A stretch of 64,000 bases of DNA from Ruminococcus flavefaciens (GTDB taxonomy: Bacteria > Bacillota > Clostridia > Oscillospirales > Ruminococcaceae): positions 1 to 64,000 of the forward strand of contig JAMPAU010000005.1 in NCBI GenBank assembly GCA_023667045.1, read 5' to 3'. Numbering within the stretch: position 1 is the first letter of the stretch; the number at the start of each line of letters is the position of its first letter. The translations under genes and the position numbers were made by a program. The notes under the pieces are model-generated. The model saw nothing but the letters and a program-made list of their open reading frames with translations. It ran no database searches and was not told the DNA's origin. This document shows positions 44,183 to 52,461 of this stretch, in pieces.

Positions 44183-45618
44183 GAATTTTAAGATATTCCG
44201 CTAAGAATATATGGCTTCTGATATTTCCGCTCCTGCGTGGCGTATGGACTATCCGTCTCGACGCTGACCGTTTCTATGAGTGGGTGAGGGGTGCATGGTT
44301 TGACATAGCAGTAATCGGAATAATTATTCTTTTCGGATATATAAGGTGGCATTTTTCCGGCATAGAACTGACCGACACTGAGATAGTCCGCTGGGAAGGC
44401 ATTACCGCCAAAGTAAAAACCGCTATACCATATTCGAGTGTAAGTTCAGTGACGGTAGAAAAGCCCTTTTATCTCATGCCGTTGAGGGCGGTAAGGTTAA
44501 GCTGTGATACGAGTGCAGGTATGTATCGCTCGGCTGATATGCAGATTATGGTGACAGGAAAATGCTGTGAGGACTTTCTTTCAAGAGTGCCGGACGTTAA
44601 CCAGAAAAACAAGCTACAGGATATTCCCGAAACAACGCCTTTGTCTGTACTGCTCTTTTCGGTGTTCTTTTCAAGCGGACTGTCCGGCACAGTATATATA
44701 GCGACTTTCTTCATGAAAGGCGGAGACATTGCACGTGATATAATAAATGTCTCTCTTGAGCGAATCACTCAGACCACCGAAAAGCTCACAGACAAACTTC
44801 TCATACACATACCGTCGGTTGCCGTACTGGTGGGAGTGTTTTTTATAGTGGCATGGCTTTTGTCCTTTGTGGTTAATTTTCTGAGGTATGCCGGTTTTGA
44901 GGTGGACGGCGACGAATACTGTCTGAAAATCTTCTGCGGACTTCTTAATCGCCGTGAGTACAGAATCACTCCTGCACATATAAACTATACCGACCTGCGA
45001 CAGAATCTGATTATGAAGTTTGCCGGAGCTGTCGCCGTAAATGTAAGCTGTGCCGGATATGGTTCAGCAAAAAATCATCTTCCTGTGCTTTTTCCGGTAA
45101 AGAGGGAAAAGAGCTTAGGAAACACCCTTGAAAAGATAGGAGTTTTCAGCGGTATAAAGAATGATTTCCGACCAAAGTCAAATGGCTGGTGGCAGTACGT
45201 GTGGCAACCCGTTATAGCTTCACTGCTTATTTTTCCTGCACATATACTTATAAGAAAATTCATTCCGGAGATTTCAGAGCTTACATTCTTTCTTGCCGTC
45301 ATGCTTGAAATACCTCTTTTGTGGCTGACTGCCGTAAAGATTACTGCTTTTTTTACAAGCGGTATATCGGTTTATGATGATAAGATTATGGTGAGATGTT
45401 CACGCATGACCGGATTTCATACTGTGGTTGCAGAACGTTGTAAGCTTGTGAAATTTGAGATTCAGCAGACAGTTTTTCAGAAGATAAGCGGTAAGTGCAG
45501 TGTGGTGCTGTGGTTTGGCGGTGAGGAAAGGTCGCATTTTAAGGTAAAGGCTATGCGTGTTGAGGACGTGAAAAAGATTTCTGCCATGCTCGGTTACAAG
45601 ACGGATATGAGAATTTAA
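44161..45618 (+). CDS. Large membrane protein with repeated bPH2 domains (YdbT-like)
   Basis: 485 residues, at least six membrane segments in pairs, each pair followed by a bPH2-type domain. The first domain shows SGIELTDTEIVRWEGITAKV and YSSVSSVTVEKPF, and the last shows SVYDDKIMVRCSRMTGFHTVV. The start is TTG at 44161 with AAGGAG ten bases upstream, overlapping the YdbS-like gene by 22 bases. The pairing is standard in Firmicutes. The exact role remains unclear. Confidence 0.85.
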   Translation: MYHEHPLRILRYSAKNIWLLIFPLLRGVWTIRLDADRFYEWVRGAWFDIAVIGIIILFGYIRWHFSGIELTDTEIVRWEGITAKVKTAIPYSSVSSVTVEKPFYLMPLRAVRLSCDTSAGMYRSADMQIMVTGKCCEDFLSRVPDVNQKNKLQDIPETTPLSVLLFSVFFSSGLSGTVYIATFFMKGGDIARDIINVSLERITQTTEKLTDKLLIHIPSVAVLVGVFFIVAWLLSFVVNFLRYAGFEVDGDEYCLKIFCGLLNRREYRITPAHINYTDLRQNLIMKFAGAVAVNVSCAGYGSAKNHLPVLFPVKREKSLGNTLEKIGVFSGIKNDFRPKSNGWWQYVWQPVIASLLIFPAHILIRKFIPEISELTFFLAVMLEIPLLWLTAVKITAFFTSGISVYDDKIMVRCSRMTGFHTVVAERCKLVKFEIQQTVFQKISGKCSVVLWFGGEERSHFKVKAMRVEDVKKISAMLGYKTDMRI

Positions 45619-45628
45619 TTATTTTATC

Positions 45629-45657
45629 TTGACTTTTGGTAAATTATGTAATATAAT
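45629..45657 (+). promoter_or_regulatory. Sigma-A promoter for the CapA-like lipoprotein gene
   Basis: TTGACT (45629-45634) and TATAAT (45652-45657) with 17 bases between. The word ATGTAATAT occurs at the -10 region and again 18 bases later, where it forms the palindrome ATGTAATATTTTACAT (45663-45678). That is a possible operator around the transcript start. Confidence 0.85.
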
Positions 45658-45693
45658 CATTTATGTAATATTTTACATATTTCGGGTGATTTT

Positions 45694-46764
45694 ATGAATA
45701 ATTTATCTAAAGCAGTCATGCTTGTGTTTTCAGCCTTTATTTTTTTCGGCTGTACAGACAAAAATGATAATGACAAAAATGAATGGGATTTTCCGGAAAG
45801 ACCGCCCATATTTCTGAAAGCTAAAGAGTTAGAACCCTACAACCCTGTCACTGAAATAAAACTGACTTTTTTAGGCGACTGCACTCTTGCTACTCAGCTT
45901 GGCGATAACTCTGTTGGTACTTTCAACTGGTATGCCGAAAACTATGACAAGGAATATTTCTTTGAAAAAGTTTATCCGTATACTTCAACAGATGACTTTA
46001 CAATTGCCAACTGTGAAAACGTCTTTACTGATTATGCACTTCCGGAGGCATATAAGGGCTATTATCCTGCTTTCTGGTTTCGGTCTCCAGCCAAGAACGC
46101 CGAAATATTTTCTGCCGGAAATATTGAGGTAGTAACGGTCGCAAACAATCATACTTACGATTACAATGAAGAAGGCATGAACGATACTGTCAAGGCTATC
46201 GAAGCAGTGGACGGTCTTGAATGGGGTGGAGCAGACAAGGACGTTATACTTGAAAAAGACGGCGTGAAAATCGGTCTCATATGTGATACGATGTGGGGCG
46301 ACTGGGAAGTTGACAAGATAATCGAAAGAATCGAAAGGCTTGAAGAATCTACCGATATACAGGTGGTTTATTTTCACGGCGGTGAAGAAGCCTATCACAC
46401 TGAAGAATACTGGAAAGTACAGGCTTGTCATGAACTCGCCAAAGCAGGTGCAGACCTTATTGTAGGTGCTCACCCTCATGTATTACAGCCAATGGAAACG
46501 TACAGGGGGGTTCATATTGTTTATTCAATAGGAAATTTCTGTTTCGGCGGTAATACATATCCGGAAAACAGAACTATTGTTTATCAAGAGACTTTTTCAT
46601 TCAATAAGGATACCAAAAGAATTGTAGGCAGACAGGAAAATATTATTCCATTTTATGTCTTTACAGGCAGTACAAATAATTTCCAGCCTGCACCCATTGA
46701 AGATGAGTTCATTTCTAAACAGGTGACTGATTTCATGTACAGAAAATCAAGCTCGCTGTTTTAA
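45694..46764 (+). CDS. CapA-like metallophosphatase-fold lipoprotein
   Basis: 356 residues. The signal peptide ends in a lipobox-like FFGC (Cys20). The domain has the CapA/PgsA layout: LTFLGDCTLATQLGD, ANCENVFTDY, TVANNHTYDYNEEG, VVYFHGGEEAYH, VGAHPHVLQPMETYRG and VYSIGNFCFGG. Members take part in poly-gamma-glutamate or capsule handling, but many are orphans like this one with no capsule genes beside them. GGGTGAT precedes the ATG. A small zinc-ribbon membrane protein gene follows after 19 bases. Confidence 0.85.
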   Translation: MNNLSKAVMLVFSAFIFFGCTDKNDNDKNEWDFPERPPIFLKAKELEPYNPVTEIKLTFLGDCTLATQLGDNSVGTFNWYAENYDKEYFFEKVYPYTSTDDFTIANCENVFTDYALPEAYKGYYPAFWFRSPAKNAEIFSAGNIEVVTVANNHTYDYNEEGMNDTVKAIEAVDGLEWGGADKDVILEKDGVKIGLICDTMWGDWEVDKIIERIERLEESTDIQVVYFHGGEEAYHTEEYWKVQACHELAKAGADLIVGAHPHVLQPMETYRGVHIVYSIGNFCFGGNTYPENRTIVYQETFSFNKDTKRIVGRQENIIPFYVFTGSTNNFQPAPIEDEFISKQVTDFMYRKSSSLF

Positions 46765-46783
46765 AGAAAAATGAGGTGAGTTT

Positions 46784-47137
46784 ATGGTTTGTGAAAAATG
46801 TGGTACTCAGTTGCCCGATACAGCTAAATACTGCACTGAATGCGGTGCAGATGTCAGCAACCAGTATAATATATCTCTGGACGAAAAGAAAAAAAGTTCA
46901 GAAAGTCCGGAAGTAAAAACAAACTATGCCTTTACGTCTGTTATCTTTGCGGTTACAGGAATATTTATGTCCGGCTGTATGATGGGCTGGCTTTTCGGAA
47001 TGCTTGCCATAATGTTTGCGGTGCGTGCCTTGAAATACGACGAACCACACACTAAAAAGCTGTGGGTTGGCTTGGGCTTAGGTACTTTTGAACTGATTGG
47101 TTTTCTTGTCATAATTTTAATTTATGCCTTTATGTAA
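46784..47137 (+). CDS. Zinc-ribbon membrane protein
   Basis: 117 residues. The N-terminal zinc ribbon CEKCG...CTECGAD is at residues 3-25, followed by a charged linker and two membrane segments (about 50-75 and 92-116). Such proteins are common in Clostridia with unknown function, perhaps sensing or scaffolding. GAGGTGAG precedes the ATG. Confidence 0.8.
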   Translation: MVCEKCGTQLPDTAKYCTECGADVSNQYNISLDEKKKSSESPEVKTNYAFTSVIFAVTGIFMSGCMMGWLFGMLAIMFAVRALKYDEPHTKKLWVGLGLGTFELIGFLVIILIYAFM

Positions 47138-47287
47138 AATGAACAGACTAAATGCGTTTTTAACAATACCGTTGTCCGCACCTAGAACACCCACAGTGTT
47201 TGATGTCTATGACTGTTTGGCATGCTGACGGTCTTTGCTGTTGATTTTTTAACAACGCTATTAGCAGTTTTTGTGTAAAATTCCCTC

Positions 47288-47316
47288 TTGACATTGCCGG
47301 AAAAATATGCTACAAT
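47288..47316 (+). promoter_or_regulatory. Sigma-A promoter of the RNase P RNA gene
   Basis: TTGACA (47288-47293) and TACAAT (47311-47316) with a 17-base spacer, a few bases before the predicted RNA 5' end. The stretch from the previous gene (47138-47280) holds nothing else recognisable. Confidence 0.9.
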
Positions 47317-47321
47317 AATAC

Positions 47322-47727
47322 TGTGAGCAGGCTATACAGCAGCGGAAACGTTTTTAGTTTATGAGGAAAGTCCGGGCATCATAGGGCAGGGTAGCTGTTA
47401 ACGACAGCCGGAGGCGACTCCCGAAACAGTGCAACAGAAATAAACTGCCTCTTTTGAGGTGGTACGGTTACTTTCCCCGCATACGTGGGGGTGACCCTAA
47501 ACTGCCTCCCCGTGAGGTGATGGTGGAAAGGTGCGGTAAGAGCGTACCAGAGTGCAGGTGACTGTACTGCTATGCAAACTTTACCCGATGCAACGTCTAT
47601 TTGGAATTTCATGTCTTAACGTCTGCCCGACGGATATGAAATTATGACGGCTTGAGCCTGTCGGCAACGGCAGGTCTAGATAAATTGCTGTACTCGACAG
47701 AACCCGGCTTATCGGTCTGGTCACATT
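47322..47727 (+). ncRNA. rnpB: RNase P RNA, class A
   Basis: About 405 bases. The catalytic RNA that matures tRNA 5' ends. Conserved region I GAGGAAAGTCCGGGC (47362-47376), the ACAGAA word, AGATAAAT in region IV and CGACAGAACCCGGCTTA in region V are present, and the TGTGA at the 5' end pairs with TCACA at the 3' end (helix P1). Layout and length fit class A (ancestral) rather than the class B of Bacillus. Clostridia commonly have class A. The ends are set from P1 and the terminator and may be off by a few bases. Confidence 0.95.
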
Positions 47728-47759
47728 ACTTCTGTAACTTCGGTTACGGAAGTTTTTTT
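47728..47759 (+). terminator. Terminator of rnpB
   Basis: ACTTCTGTAAC and GTTACGGAAGT (one G-U pair) form an 11-pair stem closed by a stable TTCG tetraloop, followed by seven T. Confidence 0.97.
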
Positions 47760-47927
47760 ATTTACAATTAAGAATTTTTAATTAAAAAAACTTCGTTTAC
47801 GGCTATATATAGCCGTAAATCAGCAGTGCAGATGAATATTTTATAGGCACTGAAAAGGAGCGATTGCATGAAAAAATAATTAAGAATTTATAATGCATTG
47901 AATAAATCACTCTTGGCTTCTGATTAA

Positions 47928-48110
47928 GTCGTACAGGGCGGAGAATGTAAGGCGAATCAGCTTTATGCGGTGTACTGCAAGTGGGCGGACGAATGCAACG
48001 AGTATAAGATGCCGTCCCGAAAATTCGGCTTAGAAATAGCCAAACGCTACCAAATAAAAAGAAATAATGGAAGCTGGTATATTGGAATTTCGCTTGTCAT
48101 GAGCAATTAA
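47928..48110 (+). pseudogene. C-terminal fragment resembling a phage/plasmid P4-type primase
   Basis: An open stretch of 60 codons without start codon reads KANQLYAVYCKWADECNEYK, MPSRKFGLEIAKRYQIKR and GSWYIGISLVM. This matches the shape of the last part of P4/D5-type primase-helicases (ANxLYxxYxxWAxExGEYxM, then FGxExxKRFxxxR..G.Y.GI.L). The frame is closed upstream by TAA at 47925. Past the stop at 48108 the same frame continues with RTDKCHFLKPYILFL for 22 codons. It is too short to be functional and marks a former integrated element. Confidence 0.6.
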
Positions 48111-48199
48111 CGGACAGATAAATGCCATTTTTTAAAACCTTATATACTTTTTCTGATTCTACACGAAAGGAATTTATAATAGTAAATTATCTGTCCGTT
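48109..48199. repeat. 13-base perfect inverted repeat flanking about 65 bases
   Basis: AACGGACAGATAA (48109-48121) and TTATCTGTCCGTT (48187-48199) are exact reverse complements. A further TTATCTGTCCGT is at 48268-48279. The build is analogous to the longer GGTGACGGATAT pair at 48554-48661. These could be ends of a small element or arms of structured RNA. Confidence 0.75.
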
Positions 48200-48475
48200 C
48201 AAAAGATTTTTAAACTCGATTTTTGCCGAAATATAGCCAAAAATAATACAGATACATAAAGCTTTATCTGTCCGTAAGAAAGGAGCAATGACATGAAAAA
48301 TAATTAATAATTATGCATTGAATAAATCACTCTGCCGGAATTTCACTTCTGATAAGTATTTGATTTTATTTTTGCAGTGCCGATAAGTGCTTAAAGTGCA
48401 GATAAATATTTTATAGGCACTGAAAGAAGCGGTAAAATCAATTAAGAATTATAAATTATTCTGCCCCTCTGAAAA

Positions 48476-48504
48476 GGTGACAGATTGAAAAATTATCCGT
48501 CACC
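48476..48504. repeat. GGTGACGGAT hairpin repeat, copy 2
   Basis: Arms GGTGACAGAT and ATCCGTCACC (one mismatch), nine-base loop. Together with 26 bases on the right it is a near copy, inverted, of window positions 1-57. Confidence 0.8.
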
Positions 48505-48553
48505 CCATATTTTTGGCTATATATCGGCAAAAACAGAGCTTTTATCAACAAAA

Positions 48554-48661
48554 GGTGACGGATATTTACTATTTTTATAAACCCTTTACAAAAGAATATA
48601 TAATATATATATAAAATAATAAAATAAAAATAGTTTTGGAAAATGCGTCATATCCGTCACC
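48554..48661. repeat. GGTGACGGAT repeat, long-spaced copy 3
   Basis: GGTGACGGATAT (48554-48565) and ATATCCGTCACC (48650-48661) are a perfect 12-base inverted repeat enclosing 84 bases of very AT-rich DNA. One strand of the left part can be read as VTDIYYFYKPF, similar to RTDKCHFLKPY at 48111. Confidence 0.8.
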
Positions 48662-48688
48662 CTAAAGACTGGAAAGTTTGATTTAAGG

Positions 48689-48742
48689 CTGTATTTCAGG
48701 AAAAATCAAGGTGACGGATAAATATAAATCCGTCACCTGAAA
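48689..48742. repeat. 54-base direct repeat with hairpin, copy A
   Basis: It contains the hairpin GGTGACGGAT/ATCCGTCACC (48710-48737) and the outer arms TTTCA/TGAAA. It matches 48906-48959 with three differences in 54 positions. Confidence 0.85.
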
Positions 48743-48763
48743 GAACATTACAATTAATAATTT

Positions 48764-48783
48764 AGAATGCATAATTAAGAATT
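48764..48783. repeat. AT-rich 20-base word shared with the pnp-side element
   Basis: AGAATGCATAATTAAGAATT, identical to 2840-2859 inside the left arm of the candidate MITE. Related words occur near 124, 2995, 47764, 47876, 48301 and 48440. Confidence 0.75.
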
Positions 48784-48905
48784 TTTAATCAGTGCCGATA
48801 AGTGCCACTTTTTTGCTATTTTTCAAACCTTTTCTAAAAAAATATAAAATGTTTTTATAAAACGGCAAAAATCCCCATGTTTTTGGTTGGAAACTTAATT
48901 TTTCA

Positions 48906-48959
48906 CTGTATTTCGGGAAAAATCAAGGCGACGGATAAATATAAATCCGTCACCCGAAA
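48906..48959. repeat. 54-base direct repeat with hairpin, copy B
   Basis: Second copy of the repeat at 48689. The outer arms are TTTCG/CGAAA instead of TTTCA/TGAAA, so two of the three differences keep base pairing. The third (T to C in GGTG) breaks one inner pair. Confidence 0.85.
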
Positions 48960-48971
48960 TAAAATATAAAA

Positions 48972-49226
48972 TCAATTGATAATTATAAATTGCAGAATGA
49001 TAAATCCGACCGCAACCAAAGTCAGCGGAATTACTATTTTTACTGGAAACTTCTTCTTCCTTTGTACTTCCGGCATAAGCTGTGCGATATATTTTTCAGC
49101 CTCAGCCCGTGAGATTTCTGTCGGCAGTTCACGTACTTCCGGACGGAGATAAAAAACTGCCTTTTCAAAGTAAATACTGTCAGTGCGGTTTACCTCTATT
49201 ATTTTTCTGTTTACGCCTTTAATCAT
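48972..49226 (-). CDS. Small C-terminally anchored membrane protein
   Basis: 84 residues. A charged soluble N-terminal part (about 1-58, with RPEVRELPTEISRAEAEKYI) is followed by a lysine cluster and one membrane segment at the C-terminus (about 62-83), so it is probably tail-anchored with the bulk in the cytoplasm. GGGGGAA precedes the ATG. The family is not recognised. Its 3' end touches the repeat region. Confidence 0.7.
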   Translation of the reverse strand: MIKGVNRKIIEVNRTDSIYFEKAVFYLRPEVRELPTEISRAEAEKYIAQLMPEVQRKKKFPVKIVIPLTLVAVGFIILQFIIIN

Positions 49227-49284
49227 TGATATTCCCCCTGTTTAAGTCTTCATGGGATATTATGGGAGAATATCAGCAGTTTAT

Positions 49285-50082
49285 TCATAGATTCCTCATA
49301 TAGTGAAAAAGATACTGCTGTGCTATGCCTTTTTCGGCAAAATCCGGAAAACCCTGCGGATAGTATTCTTCGAGAACTCTTTTTATCCATACGTCTACCG
49401 GAAAGGCTTCCGTCCTGTGCATACCGAAAAGCAGAACGCATTCGCTTACCTTAGCACCCACGCCCTTTATCTGTTGCAGAGCCTTTCTTGCCTCGTCAAG
49501 CGGAAGTGACTTTATTTTTTCGAGGTCTGCCGTGCCGTCGGAAACTTTCTTTACAGCGTCGCATATATACTTTGCACGGAAACCGCTCCTCAGATATTCA
49601 AGGCTCTCCGGAGTTTCAGAAAGGAGCATTTCAGCAGTCGGGAAACTTCCGTAATGTTCGCATAGCCTGTTTATAATGCCCTTTATTCGTGGAATATTGT
49701 TATTCTGTGAAATAATGAAAGATATAAGACATTCCCATGCGTCCTGCTTCAAGAGCCTTATTCCTCCGGCAAACTCACAGGCTTTTCTGAGGGTTTCGTC
49801 TTCTGAAAACTGTCTTTTAAGTTCGGAGTAGTCCGTGCCGAAATCGAAATAGTCATACCATATATCAAGGAAATCCTTTTCAGTGGTGTCATGAAAGATA
49901 AACTCGTTTTTTTCGGTCTGAGATATTTTCAAGTAAGTGTTAAGAAAATATCCCTCATACGTACACGGAAAGTCCGACTGTATTTTTTTCCAGCGGAAAG
50001 CCTGTCCGCAGTCGAGAGTATCGTCAAGTCCGAAATCTTTTTCAGATACGATGATATTATTGTTTTTTACAGAGTAGTCCAT
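49285..50082 (-). CDS. 8-oxoguanine DNA glycosylase (OGG1-like)
   Basis: 265 residues. It removes oxidised guanine from DNA and nicks the abasic site. The N-terminal OGG-N domain shows DDTLDCGQAFRWKK. The helix-hairpin-helix/GVD region shows LQQIKGVGAKVSECVLLFG with the catalytic Lys211 and PVDVWIKR with Asp230. This is the clostridial OGG1-type rather than MutM. AAAGGAG precedes the ATG. Divergent from the alarmone synthetase gene. Confidence 0.92.
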   Translation of the reverse strand: MDYSVKNNNIIVSEKDFGLDDTLDCGQAFRWKKIQSDFPCTYEGYFLNTYLKISQTEKNEFIFHDTTEKDFLDIWYDYFDFGTDYSELKRQFSEDETLRKACEFAGGIRLLKQDAWECLISFIISQNNNIPRIKGIINRLCEHYGSFPTAEMLLSETPESLEYLRSGFRAKYICDAVKKVSDGTADLEKIKSLPLDEARKALQQIKGVGAKVSECVLLFGMHRTEAFPVDVWIKRVLEEYYPQGFPDFAEKGIAQQYLFHYMRNL

Positions 50083-50129
50083 AATATATTCTCCTTTATG
50101 AAATTTATGTGAAAATGTACAGAAAAGGC

Positions 50130-50158
50130 TTGATTTTTCTGTAAGATTATACTAAAAT
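50130..50158 (+). promoter_or_regulatory. Promoter of the small alarmone synthetase gene
   Basis: TTGATT (50130-50135) and TAAAAT (50153-50158), 17-base spacer, about 36 bases before the start codon. Confidence 0.75.
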
Positions 50159-50194
50159 ATTATTATTATATTTGCGAAAGGAAGGATAATAAAT

Positions 50195-50890
50195 ATGAGT
50201 GAAATAGAAATACTCGATGATGTATTTGACAATCTCCCCGTGCTTGCAAAGCAGAATCCCGATTCCATGAAAGAAAAGGTCTCCGAGCTTTTTCTTGATT
50301 TTCTTGAGCTGTCTCACCTTTACGATTCAGCGATAGAGGTTGTAAAGACATATCTGAATATTCTTGACAGCGAGTTCAGCGTAAAATTTCAGCGAAATCC
50401 CATTCACAACATAGAGAGCCGTTTGAAGTCACCGCAGTCCATAATAGGAAAACTTCAGAAAAAAGACCTTCCGCTTACTCCGGATTCTGCACGTAAAAAT
50501 CTGCTTGACATTGCCGGAATAAGAGTTACCTGCTGTTATATCAGTGATATATATGCGATAGTTGAAATGCTGTGCAGACGTGACGACTTCACGATTATAA
50601 AGCAGAAAGACTACATAAAAAGCCCCAAGCCGAGCGGTTACAGGAGCTACCACCTTATAGTCAACGTACCTGTGTACCTTTCTGCCTGCAAAAAATACGC
50701 CCCTGTTGAAATTCAGATAAGAACCATTGCTATGGACTTCTGGGCAAGCCTTGAACATCAGCTTAAATACAAGCCGTCAAGTGCGATAACTCCGGAGATT
50801 TCCGAAGAACTCAGAGAGTGTGCAGAGAGAATAGCCGAAACTGATTTGCAAATGCAGAGAATCTTTCTTGAAATAAACGACCTTGGCTGA
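50195..50890 (+). CDS. Small alarmone synthetase (GTP pyrophosphokinase, RelA/SpoT domain only)
   Basis: 231 residues with a synthetase domain only, no hydrolase or regulatory parts. It makes (p)ppGpp from ATP and GTP or GDP. Motifs: DIAGIRVTCCYISDIYAI, KDYIKSPKPSGYRSYHLIV and VEIQIRTIAMDFWASLEHQ with the catalytic Glu. Build and length are those of RelQ/YjbM rather than RelP. RelQ-type enzymes form tetramers activated by pppGpp. GGAAGGA precedes the ATG. It has its own promoter and terminator. Confidence 0.92.
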   Translation: MSEIEILDDVFDNLPVLAKQNPDSMKEKVSELFLDFLELSHLYDSAIEVVKTYLNILDSEFSVKFQRNPIHNIESRLKSPQSIIGKLQKKDLPLTPDSARKNLLDIAGIRVTCCYISDIYAIVEMLCRRDDFTIIKQKDYIKSPKPSGYRSYHLIVNVPVYLSACKKYAPVEIQIRTIAMDFWASLEHQLKYKPSSAITPEISEELRECAERIAETDLQMQRIFLEINDLG

Positions 50891-50897
50891 TTAAAGA

Positions 50898-50923
50898 AAA
50901 TGACCTTTCGGGGTCATTTTTTT
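50898..50923. terminator. Bidirectional terminator between the alarmone synthetase and the ABC permease
   Basis: AATGACC and GGTCATT pair around a short loop (with TTTCGG). Seven T follow on the plus strand and a T-rich stretch follows on the minus strand. The TGA stop of the permease gene is inside the stem. Confidence 0.9.
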
Positions 50924-51756
50924 GTTCCGGAAAATCCCGATATAATGCTGAACACAAAGAAGACAGCAATATTTGCCGATACTATCGTTGCACCCACAGG
51001 CGTACCGCACAGCAGTGATACTATAAAGCCTGTTCCTGCACAGAATACAGATATTAAAGCCGAACAGATTATAACGCTCTTGAAACTTCTGAAAAGCCTC
51101 ATTGCAGTTATCGACGGAAAAATAATCAGTGCCGATATAAGCAGTGAACCGACAAGGCTCATGGCAAGCACTATTATCATAGCAGTGATTACCGCTATAA
51201 TAAGATTGTAGAGGTCGGAGTTTATGCCAGTAGCCTTTGAAAAACTCTCGTCAAATGTAACGGCGAAAATCTTATTATAGAAAAGCACAAACACACACAG
51301 CACTACCGCCGAAAGTCCTATACACAGCCATACTTCTTTTTTGTCGAGGGTGAGTATTGAAGTTGACCCGAAAAGCGTACTGCATACATCTCCGGCTACA
51401 TTTGCGGACTTTGAAAATAGATTTATCAGCATATATCCTACCGCCAAAGCACCTACCGAAATCATAGCCGTTGACGCATCGCCACGTATCTTGGTGTTTC
51501 TGCCTGTTCTCAGTATAAGCACAGCCGATATTACCGTTAAGGGCAGAATAATAATCATCTGGTTGGTTATTCCGGTAACTGTAGCCACTGCCATTGCTCC
51601 GAATGCCACGTGTGAAAGTCCGTCGCCGATAAACGAGAATCTTTTCAGCACAAGCGTAACCCCCAGCAGTGACGAACACAGCGACACAAGCAGTCCCACT
51701 ATAAATGCGTATCTCACTATAGGGAACTGAAAATAGTATTGTATTTTTTCAATCAT
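50914..51756 (-). CDS. Metal ABC transporter permease (ZnuB-like)
   Basis: 280 residues, seven to eight membrane segments, with RFSFIGDGLSHVAFGAMAVA near the N-terminus and LVGSLLISALIIFPSITAMRL near the C-terminus, both typical of cluster 9 zinc/manganese permeases. Its ATG directly follows the stop of the ATPase gene. It ends at a bidirectional terminator. Confidence 0.93.
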   Translation of the reverse strand: MIEKIQYYFQFPIVRYAFIVGLLVSLCSSLLGVTLVLKRFSFIGDGLSHVAFGAMAVATVTGITNQMIIILPLTVISAVLILRTGRNTKIRGDASTAMISVGALAVGYMLINLFSKSANVAGDVCSTLFGSTSILTLDKKEVWLCIGLSAVVLCVFVLFYNKIFAVTFDESFSKATGINSDLYNLIIAVITAMIIVLAMSLVGSLLISALIIFPSITAMRLFRSFKSVIICSALISVFCAGTGFIVSLLCGTPVGATIVSANIAVFFVFSIISGFSGTKK

Positions 51757-52461
51757 TCATTCGCCCTCCGTTTCAATGAAATCCATTCCGGCTTTACTGC
51801 TGACATAGTTTTGTACAGTGCCGAAAAAGAGTTGTTTTTTGCCTATATGCAGTATATGCGAGGCGTATTTCAGTGCTGATGATATATCATGTGAGACCAT
51901 TATCACAGTTATTCCGGAGCGGTTAAGTTCTGCGATAAGTTCATATAAGTCGTTTTGTGCCTTTGGGTCAAGAGCGGTTACAGGTTCGTCGAGCAGGAGC
52001 ATTTCACTTGTCGCACATAAGGCACGTGCGAGAAGCACTCTCTGTTGCTGACCGCCGGAGAGTTCCCTGTAGCACCGGTCGGCGAGACTGTCAATGCGGA
52101 GCAGTTTCATATTGTCTTCCGCCAGTTTTTTTTCTGCCTTGTTATAGAAAGGTCTTAGACCGCACTTTGCGAGACAGCCGGAAAGTACAATCTCACGTAC
52201 TGATGCCGGAAAGTCTCTCTGCACCGGAGTTTGCTGTGGTAGATAGCCTATTTCACGTGCAGAAAAGCCCTCCCATTTTATTTCACCGCTTATGGCAGGC
52301 TGAAGTCCAAGAAGTGCTTTTATCAGTGTGCTTTTTCCCGAACCGTTTTCACCAAGAATACAGAGATAGTCGCCGGAGTTTACCGTAAAATTGAGGTTTT
52401 CAGTTACTACGCCATCCTCATAGCCGAGAGACGCATTTTTGCATATAATTCTTTTACTCAT
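51757..52461 (-). CDS. Metal ABC transporter ATP-binding protein (ZnuC-like)
   Basis: 234 residues. Walker A GENGSGKST, Q-loop GYLPQQTP, signature LSGGQQQRVLLARAL, Walker B MLLLDEP and the switch His in VSHDIS. The substrate class is set by its partners. The gene overlaps the binding-protein gene by four bases, so all three genes are coupled. Confidence 0.94.
   Translation of the reverse strand: MSKRIICKNASLGYEDGVVTENLNFTVNSGDYLCILGENGSGKSTLIKALLGLQPAISGEIKWEGFSAREIGYLPQQTPVQRDFPASVREIVLSGCLAKCGLRPFYNKAEKKLAEDNMKLLRIDSLADRCYRELSGGQQQRVLLARALCATSEMLLLDEPVTALDPKAQNDLYELIAELNRSGITVIMVSHDISSALKYASHILHIGKKQLFFGTVQNYVSSKAGMDFIETEGE

Larger units (their letters stand above)
47760..48971. other. Gene-poor region of repeats and relics
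   Basis: About 1.2 kb without an intact gene. It contains AT-rich words of the AATTAAGAATT/TTATGCATT type, repeats of GTGCAGATAAATATTTTATA with GGCACTGAAA (47826 and 48399), the 20-base word TGCATTGAATAAATCACTCT twice (47892 and 48317), four hairpins of the GGTGACGGAT family, and a primase-like fragment. Two sites look like decapitated gene starts: AGGAGCGATTGCATG followed by AAAAAATAA (47858), and AGGAGCAATGACATG followed by AAAAATAATTAA (48281). The picture is of a mobile element eroded by insertions of small repeats. Confidence 0.65.

Noticed and set aside
47138-47280. Possible structured RNA or gene between the zinc-ribbon protein and rnpB
   Set aside because: No open frame with a ribosome site and only short stems such as GTTG/CAAC; nothing to support a named feature.
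47379-47612. 77-codon minus-strand frame inside rnpB
   Set aside because: It is antisense to the conserved RNase P RNA and has no coding support.
47760-48971. CRISPR array
   Set aside because: Repeats here are inverted, unevenly spaced and of different lengths; there are no regular spacers and no cas genes.
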